DNA of 64,000 nucleotides, from contig CP085835.1 of NCBI GenBank assembly GCA_020809705.1, forward strand, positions 1,736,001 through 1,800,000. Direction: 5' to 3'. This document shows, one piece after another, positions 31,804 through 41,860 of this stretch (positions are counted from its first letter, which is position 1; the number at the start of each line of letters is the position of its first letter). The DNA comes from Calonectria ilicicola. Lineage: Eukaryota; Ascomycota; Sordariomycetes; Hypocreales; Nectriaceae. Below the pieces are notes generated by a model that was not told the origin of the DNA, searched no databases, and saw only the letters and a list, made by a program, of their open reading frames with translations. The position numbers and the translations under genes are program-made.

Positions 31804-34368
31804 TTATGTGATAATTACAGTCACTCTTGGGTGCTTCTGGGCGTCTCCCGTTTCGTCCCTCCGTTGCCACTCACTCAATCTCTCCTGTTCCTCATTTAGC
31901 TGACTTTTGAGCACCTCCTGATGTTTTAGTCCATGATACAAACGAAATCCATCAGATGGAGCCCCTTTCCTCCCAGCCATAACAGTATATGTATGGTGGG
32001 CCACGTCTCTGTGCTCCTTGAAAGCCATGGTGCCCTCTCCTTTGGCTGGTGAATCTGGAGTATCTTTTGGTTGGTGACATAGCCCATCTTCTCCTAGAAT
32101 AGACTCCCCGTAAGCAATGTGCCGCTTGAGCTCTCTTTGAAAGAGGTCATTGCCTTCCAAAATATAGTCGTGATGGCGCATGTGTAGCAAAGAGGTCTGG
32201 AAAATGCCCACGCGGCGAAGATCCGTTCCATCCGCGCACGGCCGCAGTACAAGGGCATGCACGTCGGCGCCATATCCTCCAGCACCGGATTCATCGGGAG
32301 TGAGGATTACTGGAAGCACGAATAGGCGCTCACCGTCCGGAATAACATCCGGGTTCAGTTTCTCCTCCTTCTCTCGTTCGTTGAAGCCAGCATCGAAGCT
32401 GAAGATTTCTTCCCCAGAATCCCAATCATAGTCTTCTTTCACGTTATACGACACTCTTGGGTTCTCATCAATTACCAGCCAGGGCTTCTTATACCTGGCA
32501 GGGATTAAGAATCCTTCCAGGGTCACTTGGCCACCTTGCTCCCCAACGCCTAGGAAGCGACTTTCTAGTAGAGGATCACACCACGCATCGAAAACACCAC
32601 ACAAATATGCCAGTGGAGAGTGGCGCGCAAATTTCTTGGAGGAATCTGACCGTGCCCACGACCATGACGGCACAGAGGCATTCACCTGTCCTCCGGGGCT
32701 GCGCCGTACACGCTCCCAGAGCATATCGTCAAGAAGAGTCGGCCGCCACAGGCCGGCCAGATATGTCGCTTTGTGTTCTTCGTCAGGGTTAAAACCAAAG
32801 TTTCGAGCACGTAGAATACGCTGCGCTAGACCAGTCATCGCTGGAAGCGTGTCGGAGGTTCGCGTGAGGCCGAGGTGTGTGAAGTCCTCGACGAGAGCGC
32901 GCCAGAGCAAGCTAAGGTTGTCGTCTTCCTGCTTGTCATCGCCCTCGCTATCATCTTCACTCTTCTCTGCTACCTTGGCTTTGTAATCCAGCTCGGTCTT
33001 ATATGCAGCACGAAATCTATGCTTCAGCGGTGTTTCTGACCAGTACGGCTGGCCCGACTCGGATGCACACCCACACCGGCATTCCAAAACCAGCTCGAGT
33101 GGCGTAAAGTAAAGCATTCGGCGTGACAGCGCTCGTTCCTGAAATACCCATGCACGCTTGAGTAGGGGCGACACTCGGTACGGGTGATGAAAACCGCTCG
33201 TCCGGTCGTACGCAAAGAAGGCCGGGTCCGGGAGTAAGCGAATAGCAACTTTTTCAGAAGACTTGTCTTCTTCTTTCTTCTCATCAATGATGGAAACCTC
33301 TCTTTTAACCTTTCGGAACAACCCTTCGTGACCATTTGCCGATAATGCAGCCGCTAGTGTCAACAGCGCGTTCTCATATACACCCGCCATCCGTTTCGCC
33401 TCGCGTGCCCAGTCTTGTGCATCTCCCTGCACGATGCACAGTGAGTCAATCCACAAATAGCGCACACCTAGTTTGCGGGTGAATATGATGGCTTCGCGGA
33501 AGGTGGCGTTGAGTTGGTCCCATGGAATTCTTTGTTGGAATGCCTCCAGAGTGCTGGGAGTGGTTTCGAGTGGTTTCTTGTCTGGAGGACCCCAGCAGTG
33601 GCTGAGGCAGACGTATTCGGCCTTTTCAGAGCCGTTAGTCACGTATATCCGCGGATCGGCCGTCAGGAGGCTTAGGTTCTCTCCGAGATCTAGCACTCTC
33701 GTAGGCAACTTCCAGTCGTCTGGGTCGTGCACGTTGCACTCGATGTGCGTAGAGAGACACTTTTCCAGCTGGGCCTGCGCCCATGCGACGGCATTGTCGG
33801 AGCCTGTATCCCCGCATCGCGAAGGCCTTGTTAGGATAGCGCTCTCTTGTTTCTCGCCAATGAATGTGTCGTCCTCTGGAAGAAATATCTCATACCTTGG
33901 CGATGAGATTCTAAACTCCCTGATCCTGTCTGGCGACTTCTTGGTCGGGCCTGTGACAAATTCAATGAGCAAACCGGGTCCGATCATAAAATGGGTCTGA
34001 AGTTCTTCGGCATCTTTTGCTTTCTGCCAATCCTTCTCTCCTGCCAGCACAGGATACAGCGTTGCGAGCGTGAGCGACAAGCCTTCCAGTCCGCCTTCGT
34101 TGAGGAATTCTAGACAAGCGTTTTTAAAGTCAATCTCATTCTCGGACCCGATCCGGAGAGCAGATGCGTTGAGAGCAGCGCATCCCTTGCAACCCTTGCT
34201 CTCGGCGCTCTCAGCGAGCTTACTCAATGTGAATTTGTATGGTACGTCCATGGCTGGGAGTCGGCCGAAACGGCGCCATTGCCGCCGTAGATGGTTCCTA
34301 TCCAAGTCCAGGCAGATGTCGCAGACTGCGATGGTGTCTAGAAATGGGTCTTCCTTCGTGCCGGCCAT
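31804..34368 (-). CDS. HET-domain protein (heterokaryon incompatibility type)
   Basis: 854 residues, intronless, ATG at 34368. The N-terminal part has a CxxC-like CDICLDLD at 16-23 and KGCKGCAAL near 58-66. The HET domain (PF06985) starts at about residue 252 with YVCLSHCWG and continues through TFREAIIFTRKLGVRYLWID and SLCIVQGDAQDW to AGVYENALLTLAAA. The signature ends with an aromatic RAWVFQERALSRRMLYF block. HET proteins trigger cell death on non-self fusion, and their HET fold is TIR-related. The remaining 400 residues are an uncharacterised C-terminal region common in this family. It is divergent from a TPR gene (ATG to ATG 203 bp), so the two could share a promoter. Confidence 0.93.
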   Translation of the reverse strand: MAGTKEDPFLDTIAVCDICLDLDRNHLRRQWRRFGRLPAMDVPYKFTLSKLAESAESKGCKGCAALNASALRIGSENEIDFKNACLEFLNEGGLEGLSLTLATLYPVLAGEKDWQKAKDAEELQTHFMIGPGLLIEFVTGPTKKSPDRIREFRISSPRYEIFLPEDDTFIGEKQESAILTRPSRCGDTGSDNAVAWAQAQLEKCLSTHIECNVHDPDDWKLPTRVLDLGENLSLLTADPRIYVTNGSEKAEYVCLSHCWGPPDKKPLETTPSTLEAFQQRIPWDQLNATFREAIIFTRKLGVRYLWIDSLCIVQGDAQDWAREAKRMAGVYENALLTLAAALSANGHEGLFRKVKREVSIIDEKKEEDKSSEKVAIRLLPDPAFFAYDRTSGFHHPYRVSPLLKRAWVFQERALSRRMLYFTPLELVLECRCGCASESGQPYWSETPLKHRFRAAYKTELDYKAKVAEKSEDDSEGDDKQEDDNLSLLWRALVEDFTHLGLTRTSDTLPAMTGLAQRILRARNFGFNPDEEHKATYLAGLWRPTLLDDMLWERVRRSPGGQVNASVPSWSWARSDSSKKFARHSPLAYLCGVFDAWCDPLLESRFLGVGEQGGQVTLEGFLIPARYKKPWLVIDENPRVSYNVKEDYDWDSGEEIFSFDAGFNEREKEEKLNPDVIPDGERLFVLPVILTPDESGAGGYGADVHALVLRPCADGTDLRRVGIFQTSLLHMRHHDYILEGNDLFQRELKRHIAYGESILGEDGLCHQPKDTPDSPAKGEGTMAFKEHRDVAHHTYTVMAGRKGAPSDGFRLYHGLKHQEVLKSQLNEEQERLSEWQRRDETGDAQKHPRVTVIIT

Positions 34369-34571
34369 GATGGTTAGGCTTCAAACATGGCAGTGGCAAA
34401 AGATGGCCCATCAGCCATGTGATGATGATGAGAATTATGTGAGAACAAGGTAGCCATCATCACATCTATTGGGTATTGCGGTGGAGTCAGCCCCAAAAGC
34501 AGTTAGTGCTGCCAAGCTCTAAGCCTCGCAAGTTCGAGTAATGTGTTCAAAAGGCTGCCTGCGGCCAAGTC

Positions 34572-35681
34572 ATGCAACAGCTTGACTTGAAAGACGGAGC
34601 GAATAATTCTGAGATGGATCACAGTAGGCAAGACGATAAACAAGACGCCGATTCTCGCAACGAGCCCCATGGCCGTGTCGGAGACCTGGAGGAGCTAAAG
34701 GGTGTCGATGGCCTCACTATTACAGCACCTCTAACCATCGAGGAACAGCTTCGAGTTTCATCAGCGAAGTTCAAAACTATTGCCCATATATGCGCCCGGG
34801 TTGAAGTCAAGGGATGGTCAGTGTCAAAGCTCGACACCTGCATCCGTCGTTCGCAAGCCATCGTCGATCTCATCAACCCCGACCTTGCCGAAGAGTTGAG
34901 AAGTCGCAAAATAGGCGCCCTTTCCAATCTCGGCCGCTTCTACGGCATTCACTACTCGCGCAACAATGAACTATCTAGCCTTGAAAAAGCTATTGCCGCC
35001 GACGAAGAGGCTGTGCTCCTCATCAATTCGACACCTTATTCGCCGTCAAATCAGGAAACCCGCTCTGAACTCCTCTCACATCTCGCTATGGCACACCACA
35101 TGTGGCGCAAAGAGACCGGAAATTTCCCGCCACCACTGCGGCAGGGTGTCTTGGACCCTAGATCTCTTAGTGATGGGGGAGAAGGAATTGGCTTACCGGA
35201 GCACGCATCCTGGCTCTTTGCCATGGCACAGGCAATAGCAAATTCGGCCACTGAAGAGGATGCGGAGAGCAGTAATGCCCAGAATTCAACCTCCGTGTCC
35301 ACCAAGGATCTCGAACTCTGCATTGGCATGGCATATGAAGCCCTAGAGACAACGACTCCTCACCATACGCAGTGGGAAGACATGGTGCACGCGGCCCGGG
35401 ACTGGCAGCGACTTTGGTCAACACAGACAGGCAAGGTTCCAGACTCGGAGATTGCGACGCTGCTATTCCGAAAGGGCTCAAGGTGGGTGCCGGGTGAGAC
35501 GGAACATAATCCCGCCTTTGAGGTGCCACATATGGTGAGTGTCGGGGACCTGGATGCTCCTCCAGAGAACCAACCTGTCGTGATGACGTATCTAGGCGAA
35601 AGTAGACCAGTTGGAGGGAAGAGGGAAAACCAACTGGCCGTTCCCGAGAAGTGGTTTCTGGACGAATTGCGGGACGCTTAG
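34572..35681 (+). CDS. TPR-like protein divergent from the HET gene
   Basis: 369 residues, intronless. The first 45 residues are charged and probably disordered. Helical TPR-like units follow: LDTCIRRSQAIVDLINPDLA, SNLGRFYGIHYSRNNELSSL and LEKAIAADEEAVLLINST, then CIGMAYEALETTTP with a DMVHAARDWQRLWS helix. The G-x-x-x-x-L-x-x-A-I pattern resembles the TPR units of the CHAT protein at 2949-6305, though there is no effector domain here. The C-terminus is Pro/Gly-rich. An internal ATG at 34614 is an alternative start. I do not recognise a named family. It may be a partner or regulator of the adjacent HET protein (inference from the head-to-head layout only). Confidence 0.7.
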   Translation: MQQLDLKDGANNSEMDHSRQDDKQDADSRNEPHGRVGDLEELKGVDGLTITAPLTIEEQLRVSSAKFKTIAHICARVEVKGWSVSKLDTCIRRSQAIVDLINPDLAEELRSRKIGALSNLGRFYGIHYSRNNELSSLEKAIAADEEAVLLINSTPYSPSNQETRSELLSHLAMAHHMWRKETGNFPPPLRQGVLDPRSLSDGGEGIGLPEHASWLFAMAQAIANSATEEDAESSNAQNSTSVSTKDLELCIGMAYEALETTTPHHTQWEDMVHAARDWQRLWSTQTGKVPDSEIATLLFRKGSRWVPGETEHNPAFEVPHMVSVGDLDAPPENQPVVMTYLGESRPVGGKRENQLAVPEKWFLDELRDA

Positions 35682-36600
35682 GCTGGGATTATTTAAATGG
35701 AATCATATTATACTTAATTGGGGCGGTAGTCTATTCGGAGAGCGCGAGTCGTAGGGCCATGGGTCTTTGTGCATCCAATATGAAACGGGCCCGTGGCGAT
35801 TACGTGAACTGCCCCTATTAGTATACCCCTCACCATCATATGGTAGAAGAGATTGGACCAAAGTATAGGAGACGGCTTGTTTAGATTTGAGTAAATTGGA
35901 AGATGAGTGTATTGAGGCCGAACTATAATAGGAGATGAACAAAACCAAGTATGGAAATGGAGGGAGAGAGATTGAAAAGGTATTACACGCTTAGTTAGAA
36001 AACGAACGTCAAGTTTGGTCAGGCTTCAGGAGCATCAGAGCCATAGAAGTGGCGGATAAAATTGGCCATCAACACTCTAAGTGGTCTCCATCATTTTCCC
36101 CGATCAAAATATCAACCAAGTTCAATGCTTCTTATGGCATAAACTACATGTCCTCGCGAAAACCTAGATGATGAGAGTCAATAAAATGGCTCGCCTTGCC
36201 AAGAGTCAAGACCTGTGCGTTACGATGCATATCTTTCCAAGATAGTATATAACTGTGCATTTGTGGGTCCCGTCCAAGCTTCACTTATTTAAAGCAATTA
36301 ATTTTAGACTTAGGGTTGTAATATAAGCATATTTTCGCAATGATCTTCACTTCCTATTGGGCATCTCGTATATTTGCGTGACATTGTTTAACTCTGTTGT
36401 AAACCTCCACTTGAACTTTAATAATCGCCAAAACGTTCGGAACTCGCATTTTACGAGGTCAATTGAATTGAAATAAATATATAATCATATCCAAACCCAA
36501 GTATATATAGACCTCTCTAATCTGTCTCATCATTCTGCAGTCCATCCTTATCCTCATTCAAGTACTCGGCACATCATCACACAAGCACCTTTTATTCAAC
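35682..36600. other. Intergenic, promoter of a secreted-protein gene
   Basis: About 920 bp. Apart from the TATA box at 36502 (separate entry) I see nothing. Confidence 0.5.
36502..36510 (+). promoter_or_regulatory. TATA box of the secreted 10-Cys protein gene
   Basis: tatatatag, about 91 bp before the ATG at 36601, followed by a CT-rich leader (ctctctaatctgtctc). Confidence 0.6.
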
Positions 36601-37271
36601 ATGCGTTTCACTACTGCATCCATCATCGCCCTTGCTGGTGTGGCCTCTGCCGGCTTCCTCGACAATAAAGCTTGCAACGATGTGAGCGCCTGCGTCTCGG
36701 CTTCGGGCTGCCAGTACGATTTTACCTCCATTCAGCCGAGTGATCCAGCTTACAAGTGTGGCACCGGTGGTGATATTACCTATCAACAATCGGCGAGAAA
36801 TCTCATCGACTTCCAGAATGGTTTGAGCGCCCACACCCAAGTGACTAAGGCCGATTTCCCCGAAAATTGCGATCTTGGTCAGCCGGGCCCCAACTCGACT
36901 CTGCTTGTACGTGTCTTCGACTCTATTCCCCGTTTTACCCCAAATCGTCTGAAAAGTGATATTTGACTGGTGACTAACTGCACACATGGTGGTATTTAGA
37001 AAGCCGTCACGAATGACATGACTGTCTATGGATTTATCGAATATGATTGCAGCAAGAGAGCCCCTGTTGGACGTGAATGCTTTGACAACAGACCCGACAT
37101 CAACACTGGCTCGTAAGTGACTTATTCTTTATGGTTGTCTAATGGTAAAAACATTCATACTGATCTTGCGACAAAACTAGGGCTACCATCTGCCAGGTTC
37201 AGCGGAATGGACAAGTTTGCAAGGCCGTCGTCGACACGGTTTGGACCAGGGCCTCATGCCGTGCTAGCTAG
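36601..37271 (+). CDS. Small secreted cysteine-rich protein (10 Cys)
   Basis: Three exons: 36601-36906, 37000-37112 and 37181-37271, giving 169 residues. The signal peptide is clear (MRFTTASIIALAGVASAG). The mature part has ten cysteines, the first three in ACNDVSACVSASGC and the rest in single short blocks (YKCGTG, ENCDLG, YDCSKR, RECFDN, TICQVQ, QVCKAV, ASCRAS). Introns are 93 and 68 bp with gtacgt and gtaagt donors, and all phases close. I see no enzyme motif. Size, leader and even cysteine number fit a secreted effector or cell-wall protein (inference). The TATA box and short leader suggest an inducible, well-expressed gene. Confidence 0.85.
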
Positions 37272-37605
37272 GAGAGCATTCATGCACGATTTTTTTCTAT
37301 ATTCTACAGCCATTCTATGGCGATTCGTAGCTATAAACATTCATGACTTATCTCAAATTGATTTGTAGACCTGCACATTAACATCAAATATCTCATGAGT
37401 GACCGTGTTTGAACCTTCACATTACGAAAAAAAAAAGAAAAAAAAAAGAAAAAAGAAGAAAAGTACTCCCAACTCGCTAGTATCAACCAATGTTGTCCGA
37501 ATGCCACTTGCATGTTGGCATATGGTAGTCGTTGCCTCTCCTAAAGATGAGAGTCATATCCGCCTGACAATCCCAACAGAATTGATATTGACACTTAGTA
37601 CCTGC
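37272..37605. other. Convergent 3' region with a purine tract
   Basis: 334 bp between the 10-Cys gene and the RBR gene stop. It holds an A-rich purine run at 37426-37463. Confidence 0.6.
37426..37463 (+). repeat. Purine (A/G) tract
   Basis: 38-bp stretch made only of A with scattered G, in the region between two convergent genes. Simple sequence. Confidence 0.8.
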
Positions 37606-40010
37606 TCAATAGTCAATATCAGGATCTCTCAATCTGTTGCGGAAAACTGGGGACGAGACACACAGTGAACCATTGCAACCGGAGGAATGTGGGCCACTCC
37701 ACTGGGCAGAGCAGCGCCAGCAGAATTCATGCAGACACTGAGAACCTACATTCTCTTAATATCCATACATGAAGGTGTTTGGCCATTGTATTGACAGAGG
37801 GTTCGATGAAAAAAACAGAAGCAATGTACTCACAAGTCATGTGTTGACAACCATTCTCTTTCTGAATGGGCCGCTTACAGCCGGGACACGGTTTCGAAAT
37901 TTCCTTGACCGTCGCCAAGCTGGCTTCTTCGTCTTTCCTCTTCTTCTTCAAAGCGACTTCTTTTATTTTGGAGTCCTCATCTTGTTTCCGTCGCCGTGAC
38001 ACATGGGATGTGGTGTTTTGATTTTGGCGGTTCTTCGCATCATGCCCACTCCTTCTCCTACTAGAGCTGGTGAGGTCTGGTTGGCGATACTTGCCACGCA
38101 ATTCTGGCCCTATGCTGGGTTGCTCTTCCTCTCGCCGATTTCTACGACCATGGGATTCTTTCTTTTCGATTTCTTTCCGGGACCTAAATTTTGCTGGATC
38201 GGCGATGTATCTATCATACTCTTCGCAAGTCATGCCGTCATGCCATCTGACGCGATGAGTGAAACAAGAGCGTGAACGGCATTGGCCACAGGTTACTATC
38301 GGCTGTGCACTCCCTGAAGCGTGGTATTGCGCGTAGCCGCACCTATCTATACATCGGATTATATTGGGCTCCGCGTCAAGCGCACTTTGGACAGATAATC
38401 GGTCATATCTGATGTTACTGATTAGCACGATTCTTACAATATTTCCATGGCGACAAACCGTGCAAAAGTCTCACTATCAGCAAGACGATGAACATCAAGG
38501 TAGCCCATTCTTTCGTTACATTCTGGGCAACGGATATCACTCCACATATTTGATTTCATATTCATTTTTATTTGTCTCTGGAGACAGCTTGAACAGGCCC
38601 GCGAGACATGCTTGCACGCGGGAGTCACTGGTAAGTCTGGGAAGTCACGTGGTGGCTTGAACTCGGTGCAGATGACGCATTCCCGTGGGGGTGTAGGCGG
38701 AATTAGCGGTTCATAGAGATCGGATCGACTGGGTCTCGGGGTTGTTTCCGCTGAGCGTCTATTATGCCGCTCGGCCAGGACAGGATCCATCGCCGTGTAC
38801 CGTGCTTCTCGAGAGTTTCTACTCCTTGGGGTTCCCGAGACATCTCCATGAGATGATGGAATTGATGGGCTGTGGATTCTAGTATCAAACCCGCTTGGAG
38901 TTCTTGGGGAGGCTTTCAATTCCTGTGCCCTGTGAGACAGTCCATTTGTGAAGATAGCCTTGGGCAGCCTAGGCATCTTTTGGGGTTGGGTCGGGTCTCT
39001 CTCTGAGCTTTCATTTCTTAGTAATGTTTCGGCGGGTATTGGAGACTCCCTGGATCGCTGTCCTGGTCGCTCCATAAAAAGACGCCGTTGTGAAGAGGTT
39101 ATGGGAGGAGTACTGGGAAATTCTCGAGGTCGAGATCGAGATCTATGTTTAAGAGCTGGTTCGATGACGGGAGAGCCTGCACTAGATGCTGACAAGTCTG
39201 TGGACCGACGCCTGTCACGCCTCCTCTCTACAGGTTTGGCTGTGGAAAACGGTGTCTCTCGAACTTGATGCTGCGTCCTATCATCGTGACGTTGGCTACG
39301 TGAAGAGGCATCTTCAGCAGAGGTGTCGCTCCTGTGGACCCGAGATGAGGGTTTCCCCTTGGCATTTGGACGTTTTGTCGTATCAAGGCGAGATGAACTT
39401 TCCCGAGTGTCGACTCGAGGGCGGCTATGTTTTCGGTGGTGTCTCGGATGAAAATCAGCATCCCTTGCGGCAGTAGGGGCTATCTCAGCTTGAATCCGTT
39501 CTCTTAAAAATGGTCCGTCGGCAGGAAGGGCGCCGCGTGCTACCGGGATTGGTTGAGCCTGGGTTCGTGATCTGTATTCGGCGTGTTGCTTTTCTCTGCG
39601 TGAGATTGATAAATCTCTCACTGGAGACCTATGTCTGCTTTTCCGAGTTCGAGTTGGTGATTGTTCTCGACCGCGCCGTTCTCTAAGCGAATTGTATTCG
39701 CTTTGGCGTTCAGATTGTGATCGACTTCTCCTCTCCTGTCTGTCTCGGCGATTACTATAAGTACTAGGTGCTAGTTGGGATCTTTTAGAATAATATGATG
39801 GATTTCCAGGTGCATCTTGAGGTTGGTTTCTATCGAATCTAAGCACCATGTCAGTCAAGTCTCAATTTCAAATGTGGTTGTAATGCAATACCTTTTACGG
39901 CCGGTGCGTTTCCCCCCAATACCTGCTGCTGCTGCTGCGCGAAGGAGTATATCAACCAGCATCTGACCGAACGACCTCTCAGGCCGTTGGGAATATGGAT
40001 GTCCTGCCAT
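37606..40010 (-). CDS. RBR (RING-IBR-RING) E3 ubiquitin ligase
   Basis: Four exons on the minus strand: 40010-39892, 39838-38459, 38408-37834 and 37745-37606, giving 737 residues. A long Arg/Ser-rich, probably disordered N-terminus (about 1-410) is followed by RING1 (CVICTEFKPPRDF ... CKHVSRACSSCLQRQI ... IRCPECNERM). The IBR follows (IIRCIDRCGYAQYH ... VTCGQCRSRSCFTHRVRWH), then RING2 (PCPGCKRPIQKENGCQHMTC joined by splicing to SQCLHEFCWRC). The RING2 catalytic Cys is the one in NGCQHM. About 110 charged residues separate IBR and RING2, longer than usual. Intron 2 is 50 bp with a gtttgt donor. Using the better gtaaga signal would need a 29-bp intron, while gtttgt restores ETFARYDRLSVQSAL as in the family. 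Neither SR-like N-terminus nor substrate is recognised. Confidence 0.88.
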
Positions 40011-41543
40011 TATTTCAAGGACAGAATGAGAACATCAAATAGTAAACATAAATAAATAGCGGTGGATGAATGGAGCCTGTACTGGATTGAGAATCAATTC
40101 GACTCAAACCATTGCGTCGGAGGTCTTCCATGCATTAAAAATCGCCTTTGTTCAGGTATTTTCCAAAACATGGCCTGTTGATTGGCGGTCCCATTTTCGG
40201 TCTTCAAGGGTTGAAATTTGAAAAGGCGGTGGGGTTTGCCGACTCGAAGGCAAATCTCTCAGTGGTGTATCTCGGACTCAAGACGATAGATTTGGCGAGA
40301 ACTGAGGGATGCCGAGTTAGGAAAAGGCGAATTCTAGAAAAAGAAAGGCGATGTGACGTTATAGATCTCAAAAACCAGCTTCTTTCTTGTGGGCGGTACC
40401 CAAGGCGAGACTGGTAGGCCTGAGTTGGCAAGCACCGTGCAATTGAAGTCCTGTCTGTCTGCCTTGCGGCGGGGATTCGTGCGCTGGTTCAGTGGCAAAA
40501 TTGGTTGATTCGCACAAATCTCAACCATCTGCCAGATCAGCATTATATTTATATTTCAGGACGATCTCGTGAATCGTTTGGGAGCTGACGTGTCTTATGC
40601 TGGCCTCACTAGCTCGACTCTAGTAGAGGGATGGCGTGGGACGACAATGGAGCCAGGTGGCACGTCCTAGGCGGCGATCATAGGAGAAAGCGCCCAACCG
40701 CCCGTATCCGGTGACATTATTCACCTTGCTTTTTTGGGGGTTGAAACCAAAGGGCGGATGAGATGTCTCCGCCACAAAAGTGTCGGAGCACAAGTTAAAA
40801 ACTAAAGAAATTCATAAATGCTGTGGAGCAATCTGTTGTCAATGACTCCACCATATCCATGTTTCTATCCAATCACTTTGGAATTGGACCATGCATGATC
40901 GGCTCCACAGACTTTAATGAATTTGCCAAGTTTTTATGGTCAAGCGTGCATCTGACCCACCTGTTCTCGTCAACAAAAGAAGTAGATGCGCGCCTTTGAA
41001 GGATGCAGATACATTGCACTTTTTGTTCCGTGGATCACCTCGTGTGAATATTGATTTGATAGTGCAAGTATGATGAGCCTGACTAATCTTATTCTCCCAG
41101 GTGGCAGCATAAGAAGACGTTGTGGAAGACATAGCATAAAATTATTTTGTGCGCGCATGCATAGCACAGATGGAAATTCTAGTTTTAGATCAAAATCCAT
41201 AATGTTGCTTCCGATCGCCAGAGCTCCCCGACTTCGTTGTGAATGGTTGCAAACAATTTATGTAATCACACCCATGCAATAAACACTAACGTTCTTGAAA
41301 CATGCTTTAACTTGTACGCACAATGACTGAGAATTTGAGTTTACTCTTTTGGTCAGGTCGAAGAGGTATTGCATGATATCCTGCTTCGGACTGGGTTTCG
41401 CGCACCTACGGGAATGGTATTGAAATAGTCACCAGCGACCCGTGGTAACTTTAGTTGATACCAAAAAGCCTCGAATTTACACGTCTAAGCAAAGGGCAGA
41501 AGGCTAAGCAGGCTAAATGAATTTATATTTTCTAGTAACTTAT

Positions 41544-41587
41544 GCCTGGCAGGAATGGTATCAGCTGCGCATGATAAACTGCCAGGC
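41544..41587. repeat. Hairpin, 9-bp perfect arms
   Basis: gcctggcag at 41544-41552 and its reverse complement ctgccaggc at 41579-41587, with a 26-nt loop, downstream of the repeat-precursor gene. Confidence 0.6.
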
Positions 41588-41627
41588 TAGATGGGCTCTC
41601 AGACTAAACCATCTTGAAATGAATGTG

Positions 41628-41656
41628 CTCATTCTTTCCATAACAGAAAGAATGAG
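41628..41656. repeat. Hairpin, 11-bp perfect arms, 7-nt loop
   Basis: ctcattctttc at 41628-41638 and gaaagaatgag at 41646-41656. It lies about 205 bp past the stop of the repeat-precursor gene, so it may be part of its 3' region. Confidence 0.6.
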
Positions 41657-41860
41657 TGCAGGTGCGGTGGCCTGAATATCCTTTGGGTGATTAAACAAGG
41701 CCCTCCATGTGGCCTTAGCGATCAATTATTGAATGAGTGTGACTGAGTGAATCAAATCCACGATTCACGAAATGATCTAAGTGTTCCCCTGTTATCAAAA
41801 TTAGTTTTGTACACAGTACATGGCAGATGACTGACAACAGTAGCCGGGATTTGGAGTTGC

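Larger units (their letters stand above)
40011..41860. other. 1.85-kb gene-free stretch
   Basis: Lies between the RBR start and the repeat-precursor stop. No credible ORF. Two small hairpins at 41544-41656 (separate entries). Confidence 0.5.

Noticed and set aside
38410..38438. 29-bp intron in the RBR gene
   Set aside because: Too short for a fungal spliceosomal intron; a 50-bp intron with a gtttgt donor fits the protein family better.
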